NCBI RefSeq assembly: GCF_002797675.1
Contig: NZ_PGEX01000001.1
Coordinates: forward strand, 744,001 to 808,000
Length of the DNA: 64,000 bases
Origin: Hallerella succinigenes
GTDB taxonomy: Bacteria; Fibrobacterota; Fibrobacteria; Fibrobacterales; Fibrobacteraceae
Reading direction: 5' to 3'
This document shows, piece by piece, positions 18,060-27,300 of the stretch. The position numbers were made by a program, and so were the translations under genes. Positions within the stretch are counted from its first letter, which is position 1. Each line of letters starts with the position of its first letter. The notes under the pieces are model-generated. The model was not told the origin of the DNA. It made no database searches and saw only the letters and a program-made list of their open reading frames with translations.

Positions 18060-18454
18060 ATGATTTTGCAAACGGGCATGCACATGGACATTCCGGCGTT
18101 CTTTTCCAAATGGTTTGTGAACCGTTTGACAGAAGGCTTTGTGCTTGTCCGCAGCCCGTACAATCCACAGCTCGTAACGAAGCACATCATTTCTTTATCG
18201 ATCTTTAGGCAAAGGTTTTGCGGAACTTTCCGGAAACTTCGAGCGTTGCGTTAAACGGCCCAGTTACCCTTGCAAAAGAATTTGTGCGGATCGAGAAAAA
18301 GTTTGACATTCGCATTCAGAGCTGTGCCGAAGGAAAGCATTTGGCGTCTTACGGCGGGACATTAGTGGTTGCATGGAAACTGCTTCCGACGGATAAAATC
18401 CATACAGCGAGCCAATCTTCATGGAAACATTTGCAAACAGGACTTTTTAATTAG
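18060..18454 (+). pseudogene. degraded DUF1848 gene
   Basis: The first 40 codons (MILQTGMHMDIPAFFSKWF, then NRLTEGFVLVRSPYNPQLV) match the start of DUF1848 proteins. After about 18180 the reading leaves the family. In another frame a later family segment resumes (FFIDL, stop, then LAKEFVRIEKKFDIRIQSCAE) up to 18454. More than 100 residues of the middle, and the recognisable C-terminus, are missing. The gene starts three bases after the macro-domain pseudogene, so it was the second gene of the same operon. Both genes have lost internal pieces. No functional product is expected. Confidence 0.7.
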
Positions 18455-18491
18455 GCATTTCCAAGATTCTTTTTTTTATTAGATTATTTCT

Positions 18492-19181
18492 ATGAAAATC
18501 AAGCATCTCTTTTTTGCAGCGAGTCTGATTGCCTGTGCAACGGCCGCTTTTGCCGAAGGTTCTCGGGAAATTCCGGTAAACCGTGGCGCAAACGAGACCG
18601 CCGTTTCGTTTGGATATTCCGCAGAATCTAATTCGCAGTTTTATCCCCGTTGGTTTACAGCCGGTGTCCGTGTTTCTGGTGGCTTTTTTAGCTTTACCGG
18701 CAAAGAAGCGGATTATGTCGGCTGGAAGCATCCGGGTTCCGCTGTGGATGTCGGACCCGTTTTCCGCTTTCGTTTGAACCGTATTTTTGAAATCGATCCG
18801 GCCATTTCTTTTGCCTATCGCTATCACAAGTACAATAGGGACGAATATTCCTTGAAATTTCAGGAATATTTGATCCAGATTCCGGTGGTCGCCCGTGCAA
18901 ACGTCTATGACGGATTCTTTGTGGGTGCAGGCATCCAGCTTTCCCCGATTGTTTATTCGAAAAATAAAGCGACCTCTTACGGATTCCCGACGGAATTCAA
19001 TTCTTCGAATCCGGAATTCGGCGGAATTTTTGAACTGGGCTATGCCTTTACGCATTTTGCGATTGATGCGCGCCTTTATGCAGCGGCAACGGATTATTCC
19101 GATAATGATATCATCGGTGTGTGGAAAGGTTTGACCTACCGTCCACTCGTCGTTTCCCTTGGCGCCACCTATCTCTTTTAA
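18492..19181 (+). CDS. small outer-membrane beta-barrel protein
   Basis: A 229-residue secreted protein: signal peptide ending AAFA, then alternating aromatic strands (AVSFGYSAESNSQFYPRW, LYAAATDYSD) and a C-terminal LGATYLF, typical of an eight-to-ten-stranded outer-membrane barrel of the OMP_b-brl type. The function is unknown. It is followed after 15 bases by a lipoprotein gene, and the two probably form an operon ending at the terminator now split by the IS3 element. Confidence 0.8.
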   Translation: MKIKHLFFAASLIACATAAFAEGSREIPVNRGANETAVSFGYSAESNSQFYPRWFTAGVRVSGGFFSFTGKEADYVGWKHPGSAVDVGPVFRFRLNRIFEIDPAISFAYRYHKYNRDEYSLKFQEYLIQIPVVARANVYDGFFVGAGIQLSPIVYSKNKATSYGFPTEFNSSNPEFGGIFELGYAFTHFAIDARLYAAATDYSDNDIIGVWKGLTYRPLVVSLGATYLF

Positions 19182-19196
19182 TTTGAGGAAATCATC

Positions 19197-19841
19197 ATGG
19201 AAAAACTTTGCATTACCTCTCTTATCGCCTCTTCCCTCGTATTTTTCGGATGTGCCGCATCTGTCGTGGAACAGAAGGGTGCCGAACTCCAGCAGTTTCC
19301 GCAGGCTGAACAGCTGAAGGTTAAGACGGCTCGCACTTTGATGCTCCGCACCGAAACCCAGAACAAAAACTGCGACGTCACCACGTTCCTCCAGATTATG
19401 TCGGAACGCAATCCAGACATTCAGAACATCATCGACGTGCATTATTCCCAGACGGAAATGAACGATAAAACCGAATGTTCTTACTGGGGCATTGGCGTGA
19501 CCTATGAAGATGTTGAAACCTCTATCGCTCCGATGGCTTCTTTTGTAAAACCGGTCAAGGATACGACTGCGGCTCAGTCTGCAGATACCACCAAAGTCAC
19601 TGAAGTCGCAAAGGAAGAAGTGAAGGAGGCTCCGGCAAAAGAAGCAACCCCAACGGATACGTTGAAGGCTACAACCGCCCAGGCAAAAGAAGAGGCTCCG
19701 GCAGAAGCGCCCGCTGACAGGGTGAAGAACGAAACGGCTCCAGTCACAGAAGCTGCCCCAGCGGATACCGCTAAGGCTACGGTTGAAACAGCACCGACAA
19801 CGACTCAGCCCGCCGCTCCGGCCGATTCCACGAAGAAATAA
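19197..19841 (+). CDS. lipoprotein with Ala/Pro/Glu/Thr-rich tail
   Basis: A 214-residue protein with a signal peptide and lipobox FFGC (Cys19). Residues 20-125 may be a folded domain with a pair of Cys (NCDVTTF, ECSYWG). From about 126 to the end it is low-complexity, rich in Ala, Glu, Thr, Pro and Lys with loose repeats such as KEEAPAEAPA and AAPADTAKA, probably an extended linker crossing the periplasm or reaching peptidoglycan. A good GAGGAAATC site precedes the ATG. It pairs with the barrel protein upstream. Function is unknown. Confidence 0.8.
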   Translation: MEKLCITSLIASSLVFFGCAASVVEQKGAELQQFPQAEQLKVKTARTLMLRTETQNKNCDVTTFLQIMSERNPDIQNIIDVHYSQTEMNDKTECSYWGIGVTYEDVETSIAPMASFVKPVKDTTAAQSADTTKVTEVAKEEVKEAPAKEATPTDTLKATTAQAKEEAPAEAPADRVKNETAPVTEAAPADTAKATVETAPTTTQPAAPADSTKK

Positions 19842-19848
19842 TTTTTTG

Positions 19849-19875
19849 AAGTTCAAAAGAAAAGATCTCGCAAAT
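19849..19875. terminator. left half of a terminator hairpin split by IS3
   Basis: The arm AAAAGAAAAGATCTCGCA here is complementary to TGCGAGGTCTTTTCTTTTT at 21302-21320 on the far side of the IS. Together they form a long stem with A-tract and T-tract on the two sides, i.e. a bidirectional terminator for the converging lipoprotein and nifA-like genes. The right half is 21300-21326. Confidence 0.7.
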
Positions 19876-19917
19876 TGATGTGAACCCCGAAAGTTGGACA
19901 CAACTTTCGGAGTTTTC

Positions 19918-20445
19918 ATGTACCAGAAACACACAAAAGAAGAATGGGCCAAGGCCTATGAACTTCACAAGGATGGTTACGACTCTCCGTCAATCTCAAG
20001 GTTGACAGGTCTGGAACTGTCCGAAATTAAGCGCCATATCCGGCTTTACCGACAGACCGGCTGTTGGCAGACTGAAAGGAAAACGAATGTTCGGTCAACT
20101 CCTGCCTTGAGGAGGACTGTCATCGACGCGGTCGTCAAGAAATCTCTATCTTATGCGGAAGTTATCGCCAAGTACAGCATAAGTTTTACCAGCCTGAGTT
20201 CTTGGCTGCGGAAATACCGTCATGGCGGATACGAAGAACTGCTAGCTACCAAGCCGAGAGGGAGACCACCCAAGATGAACAAGGCCAAGCCGAAATGGAC
20301 AACGGGAATGAGCGAGATTGAACGCCTCAGGGAAGAAAATGAGTATCTAAAAGCGGAGAACGCCTACCTAAAAAAATTAAAGGCCCTAGACCAGGAAGAA
20401 AGTGCCGAGATGTTCGGTATAGGGCCCAAGTCGTCCGCGAACTGA
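19918..20445 (+). CDS. IS3 OrfA, DNA-binding part of transposase
   Basis: A 175-residue protein with two helix-turn-helix regions (KDGYDSPSISRLTGLELSEI near residues 19-38 and SYAEVIAKYSISFTSLSSWL) and a C-terminal leucine-zipper-like coiled coil (EIERLREENEYLKAENAYL). It recognises the IS ends. Translation normally stops at 20445, but slippage at A AAA AAA (20370-20376) joins it to OrfB. Confidence 0.9.
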   Translation: MYQKHTKEEWAKAYELHKDGYDSPSISRLTGLELSEIKRHIRLYRQTGCWQTERKTNVRSTPALRRTVIDAVVKKSLSYAEVIAKYSISFTSLSSWLRKYRHGGYEELLATKPRGRPPKMNKAKPKWTTGMSEIERLREENEYLKAENAYLKKLKALDQEESAEMFGIGPKSSAN

Positions 20446-21266
20446 GCGCCGAGTACGCCCTGAGACATCTCCTGAAGGCTAGCGGGCTGTCCCGCTCCAC
20501 GTACTACTACAACCTCAAGGATGGCCCCGACCGCTACGCCGTCGTGCGCAAGCGAATCAAGGCCATACACGCCCAGAACAAGGGCCGCTATGGCTACCGC
20601 CGCATCGTGGCCCAGCTCCGGAACGAGGGCTATGCCATAAACCACAAGACGGTCTATCGGCTCATGAAGGAAGATGGCCTGAAGAACGTGCGCAGGCGCT
20701 GCAAGTACCGCTCGTACAAGGGCGAGGTCGGCAAGACCGCCCCGAACAGGCTCAAGCGGAACTTCAACACAAAGGCCCCCAACAGGAAATGGACTACCGA
20801 CGTGACTCAGATAAACATCGGCATGGACAAGTGCTACCTGTCGCCAATACTCGACATGTATAACGGCGAGATAGTCAGCTACGCAATCTCGGACCATCCG
20901 GACCTGAAGATGGTAATGGACATGCTGGACCGGGCATATGCGAAGAAGCGTACCTGGAAGCGACTGGTTCTGCACTCGGATCAGGGGTGGCACTACCAGC
21001 ATGCGATTTACCAGAAATCGCTGAAAGATCATAAAATCATCCAGAGCATGAGCCGTAAGGGCAACTGCCTGGACAATGCCATGATGGAGAACTTCTTTGG
21101 AATAATGAAGTCAGAGCTTCTCTACCCGAACACGTTCAGAAACATGGACCACTTCAAACAGGAGCTGAGGAAGTATATCGAATACTACAACAACGACCGG
21201 ATAAAGCTGCGCCTAAACGGAATGAGTCCGGTACAATACCGGACTCATAACGCTGTTTTATCCTAA
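20373..21266 (+). CDS. IS3 OrfB, DDE catalytic part (made by -1 frameshift)
   Basis: The catalytic integrase part of the transposase. The DDE residues lie in RKWTTDVTQI (D), VLHSDQGWHY (D) and LDNAMMENFFGIMKSE (E); a helical HTH_21-type domain precedes them (YGYRRIVAQLRNEGYAINHK). The frame is open upstream through the slippery site, so the main product is the OrfAB fusion. A GTG at 20544 is a poor independent start because it would lose conserved sequence. Signal at the junction: A7 at 20370-20376, five-base spacer, then stem GGCCCTA (20382-20388) with TAGGGCC (20420-20426) enclosing a second small stem CCGA/TCGG. Confidence 0.9.
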   Translation, partial: KIKGPRPGRKCRDVRYRAQVVRELSAEYALRHLLKASGLSRSTYYYNLKDGPDRYAVVRKRIKAIHAQNKGRYGYRRIVAQLRNEGYAINHKTVYRLMKEDGLKNVRRRCKYRSYKGEVGKTAPNRLKRNFNTKAPNRKWTTDVTQINIGMDKCYLSPILDMYNGEIVSYAISDHPDLKMVMDMLDRAYAKKRTWKRLVLHSDQGWHYQHAIYQKSLKDHKIIQSMSRKGNCLDNAMMENFFGIMKSELLYPNTFRNMDHFKQELRKYIEYYNNDRIKLRLNGMSPVQYRTHNAVLS

Positions 21267-21299
21267 CTTTAAACTGTCCAACTTTTTGGGTTCAGTTCA

Positions 21300-21326
21300 A
21301 ATGCGAGGTCTTTTCTTTTTGAACTT
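21300..21326. terminator. right half of the split terminator hairpin
   Basis: Carries TGCGAGGTCTTTTCTTTTT, the complement of the arm at 19849-19875. With the IS in the loop the two arms are 1.4 kb apart, so neither flanking gene keeps a compact hairpin. Confidence 0.65.
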
Positions 21327-21366
21327 AAGGATACTTTGGAGATTCCGAAATAGAAGTCTGACGCTA

Positions 21367-22896
21367 TTAAGCAAAACGTTTGGGGTTAATACCAAGCATT
21401 TTAATCTTATAGCCGAGGATTCGCTGGGTCGTTGCCAAAGCTCTTGCCGCAGGCGCCACCTTACCTTTCGCGCTCTTGAGAGCGTCACAGATAATGTCGC
21501 GTTCATAGGTTTCGACCATGCTTTTCAAATCTCCACGGACCGGTGCGCCTGTCGATTCTGCGGTTTGCAAAGTCGATGGCAAATGGTGCGGATAAATGAC
21601 ATTTCCTTCGGCGACAAGAACAGCTCGTTCTATACAGTTTTCCAGTTCACGCACATTACCTGCCCAATGATAACTCATGAGCATGTCGATCGTACCCGTG
21701 GAAAGACGGCGAATGTCCTTGCCGAGCATCTTGTTGTAGCGATCGAGGAAGTGGTCCGCGAGGAGCACGATATCGCTCTTACGCTTGCGCAGAGGCGGAA
21801 CGTAAATCGGGAAAATGTGCAGGCGGTAGTAAAGGTCTTCTCGGAACTTTCCTTCACGGACCATCTGCTGCAAATCCTTGTTCGTAGCCGCAACGACGCG
21901 GATATTCACACGGATTGTTTTATTTCCTCCGACACGCTCGAATTCATGTTCTTGAAGCACGCGGAGAAGCTTGATCTGGAGCGATGCGGAGATTTCCCCG
22001 ATTTCATCGAGGAAGATAGTGCCGCCGTCTGCCATTTCGAAGCGGCCCTTGTGTTCAGCGATTGCACCGGTGAACGCTCCCTTTTCATGACCGAAGAGTT
22101 CACTTTCGATGATGTTTTCTGGGAGAGCGGCACAGTGCACGCGGACAAACGGACCATTGGCGCGGTCGGAGTTGTAGTGGATTGCCTGGGCGACGAGTTC
22201 CTTACCGGTACCCGTTTCGCCGAGGATCAAAACCGTTGAGGGGCTTTTAGCAACGCGAGCGATCTGATCGTAAACCACTTGCATTTCGCGGGAGTTTCCG
22301 ACGATGTTCGACGGGCGAAAACGATCTTTCAATTCCGAACGGAGTCTTTCGTTTTCTGCCTGGAGAATTTCCGTTTCTTCTTCTGCCTGTCGGCGAAGCT
22401 TCACAGCAGAGGCAATCATCATGGCGATGATTTCGAGCAGTCGAAGGTCGTCATCGAGCTGGTCAGAAGTCGGATTGAATTCGTCAACACTCAAAGCTCC
22501 CACGACTTCTTTTTCAATCGAAATCGGAACGCAGATAAAGCCTTTTTCTGCAGACTTTCCACGTCCTGTACGGTCGAGGAAGCGAGGATCCTTGGTCACG
22601 TCTGGAACAACAATCGGCTTGCCGGTTTCCACGACTTTACCCGTGATGCCTTCACCCACTTTGTAACGTCCCTTCTTCGTTTGAAGCGGAGAAAGTCCCG
22701 TAGCGAGTTCGATAGAGATTTCACCCGTTTGACGGTTGTACAAAGTCACCGTCGCATGTTTGAATCCCATGTAATCGCCGAGCGTATTCATCACCGGACG
22801 CAGGACATTGCGCATGTCCATGCTTTCGTCAAGGATTTGGCCTACTCGATAAAGTAATTCCAGTTCCTTTATCTTTTGATCGTCTTTCGTTGCCAT
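21367..22896 (-). CDS. NifA-like sigma-54-dependent activator
   Basis: A 509-residue enhancer-binding protein. Residues about 20-168 are a GAF sensor domain (MDMRNVLRPVMNTLGDYMG start). Then comes the AAA+ domain with Walker A GETGTGKE (226-233), the sigma-54 contact loop GAFTGA (273-278) and Walker B GGTIFLDE (291-298). The C-terminal helix-turn-helix (AARALATTQRILGYKIKMLG) is of the NifA type. It would open sigma-54 promoters in response to a nitrogen or redox signal sensed by GAF. It starts ten bases after gltD, so it is the third gene of the gltB-gltD operon, and nitrogen assimilation is the probable target. No nif genes are nearby; true NifA function is not implied. Confidence 0.9.
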   Translation of the reverse strand: MATKDDQKIKELELLYRVGQILDESMDMRNVLRPVMNTLGDYMGFKHATVTLYNRQTGEISIELATGLSPLQTKKGRYKVGEGITGKVVETGKPIVVPDVTKDPRFLDRTGRGKSAEKGFICVPISIEKEVVGALSVDEFNPTSDQLDDDLRLLEIIAMMIASAVKLRRQAEEETEILQAENERLRSELKDRFRPSNIVGNSREMQVVYDQIARVAKSPSTVLILGETGTGKELVAQAIHYNSDRANGPFVRVHCAALPENIIESELFGHEKGAFTGAIAEHKGRFEMADGGTIFLDEIGEISASLQIKLLRVLQEHEFERVGGNKTIRVNIRVVAATNKDLQQMVREGKFREDLYYRLHIFPIYVPPLRKRKSDIVLLADHFLDRYNKMLGKDIRRLSTGTIDMLMSYHWAGNVRELENCIERAVLVAEGNVIYPHHLPSTLQTAESTGAPVRGDLKSMVETYERDIICDALKSAKGKVAPAARALATTQRILGYKIKMLGINPKRFA

Positions 22897-22906
22897 TTAT
22901 CCTCTC

Positions 22907-24334
22907 TTAGTTTAAAAGTGTTCTGATGATACCGTTTGCAACGTGTTTGCCATCAGTAATGGCTCTCACGACAAGCGATTGTCCAGTAGCACAGTCTCCT
23001 GCAATATACACACCTTTAGCCGAAGTCATACCTGTCGAATCGCGGAAAATACATCCACGTTCGTCGGTTCTGAGGTTAAATGCGCTCACAATTTCCGGAA
23101 TGGCGTGTCCGACGAAGCCCATAGCAAGCAAAACGAGGTCCGCCTGGAGAATAAATTCGCCATCCTTCTTCGGAACATTGTACATGCGACCATCTTCACC
23201 CCGGAGCCATTCGATTTCGGAGCAACGAAGCGCTTTGACCTTTCCGTTTTCTCCGATCGCTTCGAGAGTGTTGATATTCCACTTACGGCTGCAGCCTTCC
23301 TTGTGGGAAGCGGATTCCTTGAAGATGCGCGGCCATTCCGGCCACGGGTTGTCCGCAGCTCGCTTCATCGGAGCGTTTGGCATGATTTCAATCTGCATCA
23401 CGTCGGCAGCACCCTGACGGATGGCTGTACCGATACAGTTTGCACCCGTATCACCGCCACCGATGACAACTACGTGCTTATCCTTAGCGCACTTGGTTTC
23501 ATCGAATTCAAAGATTTCACCGCCGTTGATGCGATTCTGCTGAGTCAAGTAATCCACGGCAAAGTGGATGCCCGAAAGTTCGCGGCCCGGAACCTTCAAG
23601 TCACGCGGCGCGCGAGAGCCGCAGCAGAGAACGATTGCATCGTTTCCGCGCAAGAGATATTCCGGAGAAATGTCCTTCCCGATGCGGACGTTCATTTCAA
23701 AGCGAACGCCTGCGGCCTTCATCAGTTCCACGCGGCGTTCAACGACCGTTTTCGGAAGACGGAAGTCCGGGATACCATAGCGCATGAATCCGCCGACATG
23801 TTCCGCAACTTCGTACACGGTCACGTTGATGCCGGCACGGTTCAAATATTCTGCGCAAGAAAGGCCGGAAGGACCCGAGCCGATGACGGCGACGCGCTTG
23901 TTTGTACGGACCAGCGGAAGGTTCGGACGGACCCAACCATTTTCGTAACCGGTTTCGATTACGCGGTGTTCAATTTCACGGTTCGTCACAGAGTCGCCGT
24001 CCTTGCCGTTCACGCAAGAGCCTTCGCAAAGGGCCGGGCAGACGATACCGGTGAATTCCGGGAACGGGCTCGTGTCGAGCAAAAGGTCCAAAGCCTTGTG
24101 CCATTGTCCACGGGAAACCGCATGGTTGATTTCTGGAATCACGTTCAAGAGCGGACAACCATAATTGTGGCAGAAAGGAACGCCGCAGTTCATGCAACGC
24201 TTTGCCTGTTCCACAACCTGTTCCTGGGTCATTTCCTTAGCGGTCTTGTTGTAGTCGCGAATTCTTTCTTCGACCGGGCGTTCTTCCGCATTGCGGCGCG
24301 GAATCTCCAGAAACGGTTTTGATAAAGTCGTCAT
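22907..24334 (-). CDS. gltD: glutamate synthase small subunit
   Basis: A 475-residue flavoprotein that passes electrons from NADPH to the large subunit. The N-terminal cysteine set (CMNCGVPFC, CPLLNVIPE, CPALCEGSC) binds iron-sulphur clusters; VIGSGPSGLSCAEYLNRAG is the FAD Rossmann motif and VVIGGGDTGANCIG the NAD(P) one; the late AGDCATGQSLVV closes the FAD site. Length is normal. It lies 11 bases after gltB and 10 before the NifA-like gene. Confidence 0.95.
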   Translation of the reverse strand: MTTLSKPFLEIPRRNAEERPVEERIRDYNKTAKEMTQEQVVEQAKRCMNCGVPFCHNYGCPLLNVIPEINHAVSRGQWHKALDLLLDTSPFPEFTGIVCPALCEGSCVNGKDGDSVTNREIEHRVIETGYENGWVRPNLPLVRTNKRVAVIGSGPSGLSCAEYLNRAGINVTVYEVAEHVGGFMRYGIPDFRLPKTVVERRVELMKAAGVRFEMNVRIGKDISPEYLLRGNDAIVLCCGSRAPRDLKVPGRELSGIHFAVDYLTQQNRINGGEIFEFDETKCAKDKHVVVIGGGDTGANCIGTAIRQGAADVMQIEIMPNAPMKRAADNPWPEWPRIFKESASHKEGCSRKWNINTLEAIGENGKVKALRCSEIEWLRGEDGRMYNVPKKDGEFILQADLVLLAMGFVGHAIPEIVSAFNLRTDERGCIFRDSTGMTSAKGVYIAGDCATGQSLVVRAITDGKHVANGIIRTLLN

Positions 24335-24345
24335 CGTTTGTCTCC

Positions 24346-27300
24346 TTATCCGCGATTCTGATTCTTCATGTTGCTAAGTGCGCGGCGATATTCCATCGGG
24401 AACACCTTCACAAAGAGTTCGCGTTCCAGATCCCAGTTGGCGAGAATTCTCTTCGCCTTCGGGCTGCCCGTGTACTTTGCATGGTTTTCAATCAGCTGCT
24501 TGAGTTCCGTTTCGTCTTCTTCGTTCAGCGGATCTAGGTCGATCATTTCGGTGTTGCAGACGCTGTCAAAACGACCGTCTTCATCGTAGACGTAAGCGAT
24601 ACCTCCGCTCATGCCTGCGCCGAAGTTGATGCCGGTCGGTCCAAGGACCACCACGCGGCCACCCGTCATGTATTCACAACCGTGATCGCCGACGCCTTCG
24701 ACAACAGCGAGAGCACCGCTGTTACGGATACCGAAACGTTCGCCAACTCGACCGTTCAAGTAAACTTCACCCGACGTTGCACCGTACAGAATCACGTTAC
24801 CACCGATCACGTTATCTTCCGGAGCGAAGGTGCTTTCCTTCGGCGGACGCACAATGATCTTTGCACCAGAAAGGCCCTTGCCGATGTAGTCATTCGCTTC
24901 ACCTTCCAAATCGATCGTGAGACCGTGAGCAGCGAATGCGCCAAGGCTCTGGCCTGCAGAACCCTTGAGGTGGATCGTAATCGTATCATCCGGAAGGCCC
25001 GCGTAGCCGTACTTCTTTGCGATGCGGCTCGAAATGATCGTTCCAAAAGTACGGTTCGTATTGTGAATCGGAAGATTCAGCGTCACCGGCTGCTTCGTTT
25101 CGATGGAGCTTTCGACCGTCTTGAGAACTTCGTAGTCGAAGACACCTTCGAGGCCCGTTTCCTGCCGCATCGTGCAGCGGACTTCGTCGCTCTTTTCCGA
25201 TGCGCGGTAAAGGATTCCGGAGTAGTCCAAGCCCTGAGCCTTCCAGAAGTCAATCGCCTTGTTCATTTCAAGAAGATCGCTGCGGCCAATCATTTCGTTG
25301 AAGGTGCGGAAGCCGAGCTGAGCCATGTAATGACGGACTTCTTCTGCGACAAAAGTCAGGTACTGGATAATGTGTTCCGGAGTGCCCTTGAAACGCTTGC
25401 GGAGTTCCGGATCCTGCGTAGCAACGCCGACGGGGCAAGTGTTCGAGTGACATTGGCGCATCATCACGCAGCCGAGAACCACGAGAATGGCCGTTGCAAA
25501 GCCAAATTCTTCTGCACCGAGAAGCGCACCAATCACCACATCACGACCCGTTTTCATTTGACCGTCGACCTGAAGGCGCACACGGCTACGAAGCTTATTC
25601 AACACGAGCGTCGTCTGGGCTTCGGAAAGACCAAGTTCCCACGGAACACCGGCGTGCTTCACGGACGACACCGGAGAAGCACCCGTACCGCCATCGTAAC
25701 CGGAAATCAAAATCATATCGGCACGAGCCTTGGCAACACCAGCGGCAACCGTACCCACGCCCACTTCCGACACGAGCTTCACAGAAATGCGAGCCTTGTC
25801 GTTTGCATTGCGCAAGTCGAAGATCAACTGTGCAATGTCTTCGATCGAGTAAATATCGTGATGCGGAGGCGGGCTGATCAGGGTCACGTCCGGAGTCGAA
25901 TGACGCACGCGAGCGATCTGTTCACTGACCTTGTGACCCGGCAGCTGACCACCTTCACCCGGTTTTGCACCCTGAGCGATCTTGATCTGAAGTTCGCTTG
26001 CATTCACCAGGTATTCGTCAGTCACGCCAAAGCGGCCACTTGCCACCTGCTTTGTAGCGCTCGAAAGGGAGTCTCCATTCGGCAGCGGAATGTAACGCGC
26101 CGGATCTTCACCACCTTCTCCGCTATTGCTGCGGGCACCGATACGGTTCATCGCGATTGCGATCGATTCGTGCGCTTCATTCGAAATAGCACCGTAGCTC
26201 ATCGCGCCCGTCACAAATCGTTTCATGATTTCCGAAGCCGGTTCCACTTCATCGAGAGGAATCGCAACCGTCTTCTTGAACGTGAAGAGGCCGCGAAGAG
26301 TACTCTGATACTTTAACTGATTATTGATCCGTTCTGCATAGGAATCGTAACGTTTCTGATTTCCAGTGCGAACTGCAATCTGCAAATCCGCAATCGCTGC
26401 CGGAGTCCAAAGGTGACGTTCGCCATCCTTGCGCAAACGGTATTCACCACCAGGCGGAAGAATCGGGCTGTGGCTTTCGATTGCCGCACGCCAGCGCATC
26501 AGCACTTCCTTCGCAATTTCTTCCATACCGACACCGCCAACGCGACTTGCCGTACCCGTAAAGTACTTGTCGACGACATCCTTCGCGATACCGACAATTT
26601 CAAAGACCTGAGCGTTTCGATAGCTGCGGAGCGTCGAAATGCCCATACGACTCATGATTTTCTTCAAGCCCTTGTTCATCGCATCGATGTAATGTTCCAC
26701 GGCTTCCGTCACACCGAGCGGCTTATCGAGTTCCTGCGAACGGCTCATGTGAGCGATTGATTCGAAAGCGAGATACGGGTTGATCGCCGTCGCACCGAAA
26801 CCGAGCAGGCTCGCCACGTGCATCACTTCGCGAGCTTCACCCGTTTCAAGAATCAGGCCGCAGCTCGTGCGGATGCCCACACGGGAAAGATGCTGGTTCA
26901 CCGCTGACACGGCGAGGATCGCCGGAATCGGGGCGAATTCATCCGGGAGATCCTTATCGCTCAAGATAATGATCTTATTTCCATGGCGAACTTCTTCTTC
27001 TGCCTTTTTGCAAAGGTCCGTCAAAGCCTGTTCCAAAAGCTTTCCTGCAGAAAGGGAATCGGAAAGCACCGGGAAGCCCATCTGCACCGTAGCGCTCTTG
27101 AAGTCCTGCTGCGAAAGGGAGCGAAGGCGTCCCAAGTCTTCGTTCGAAAGCACCGGATAACGGAACTTGAGCAAGCGCGCCTGGGAAGGTTCTTCGGCGA
27201 GGAAGTTGTCATGAATGCCGAGAAACGTCATGAGGCTCATCACGAGTTCTTCACGAATCGGATCGATCGGTGGGTTCGTCACCTGGGCGAAGAGCTGCTT

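Larger units (their letters stand above)
19881..21294 (+). mobile_element. complete IS3-family insertion sequence
   Basis: A 1414-bp element bounded by inverted repeats TGAACCCCGAAAGTTGGACA (19881-19900) and TGAACCCAAAAAGTTGGACA (reverse of 21275-21294), 18 of 20 matching. It carries overlapping orfA and orfB in the IS3 manner with a -1 frameshift signal. No clear target-site duplication is seen at the edges. Both frames appear intact, so it may still be active. Confidence 0.9.

Noticed and set aside
19875-21300. Target-site duplication of the IS3 element
   Set aside because: The three or four bases flanking the repeats differ on the two sides.
24682-26316. 544-codon plus-strand open frame
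   Set aside because: Antisense to gltB.
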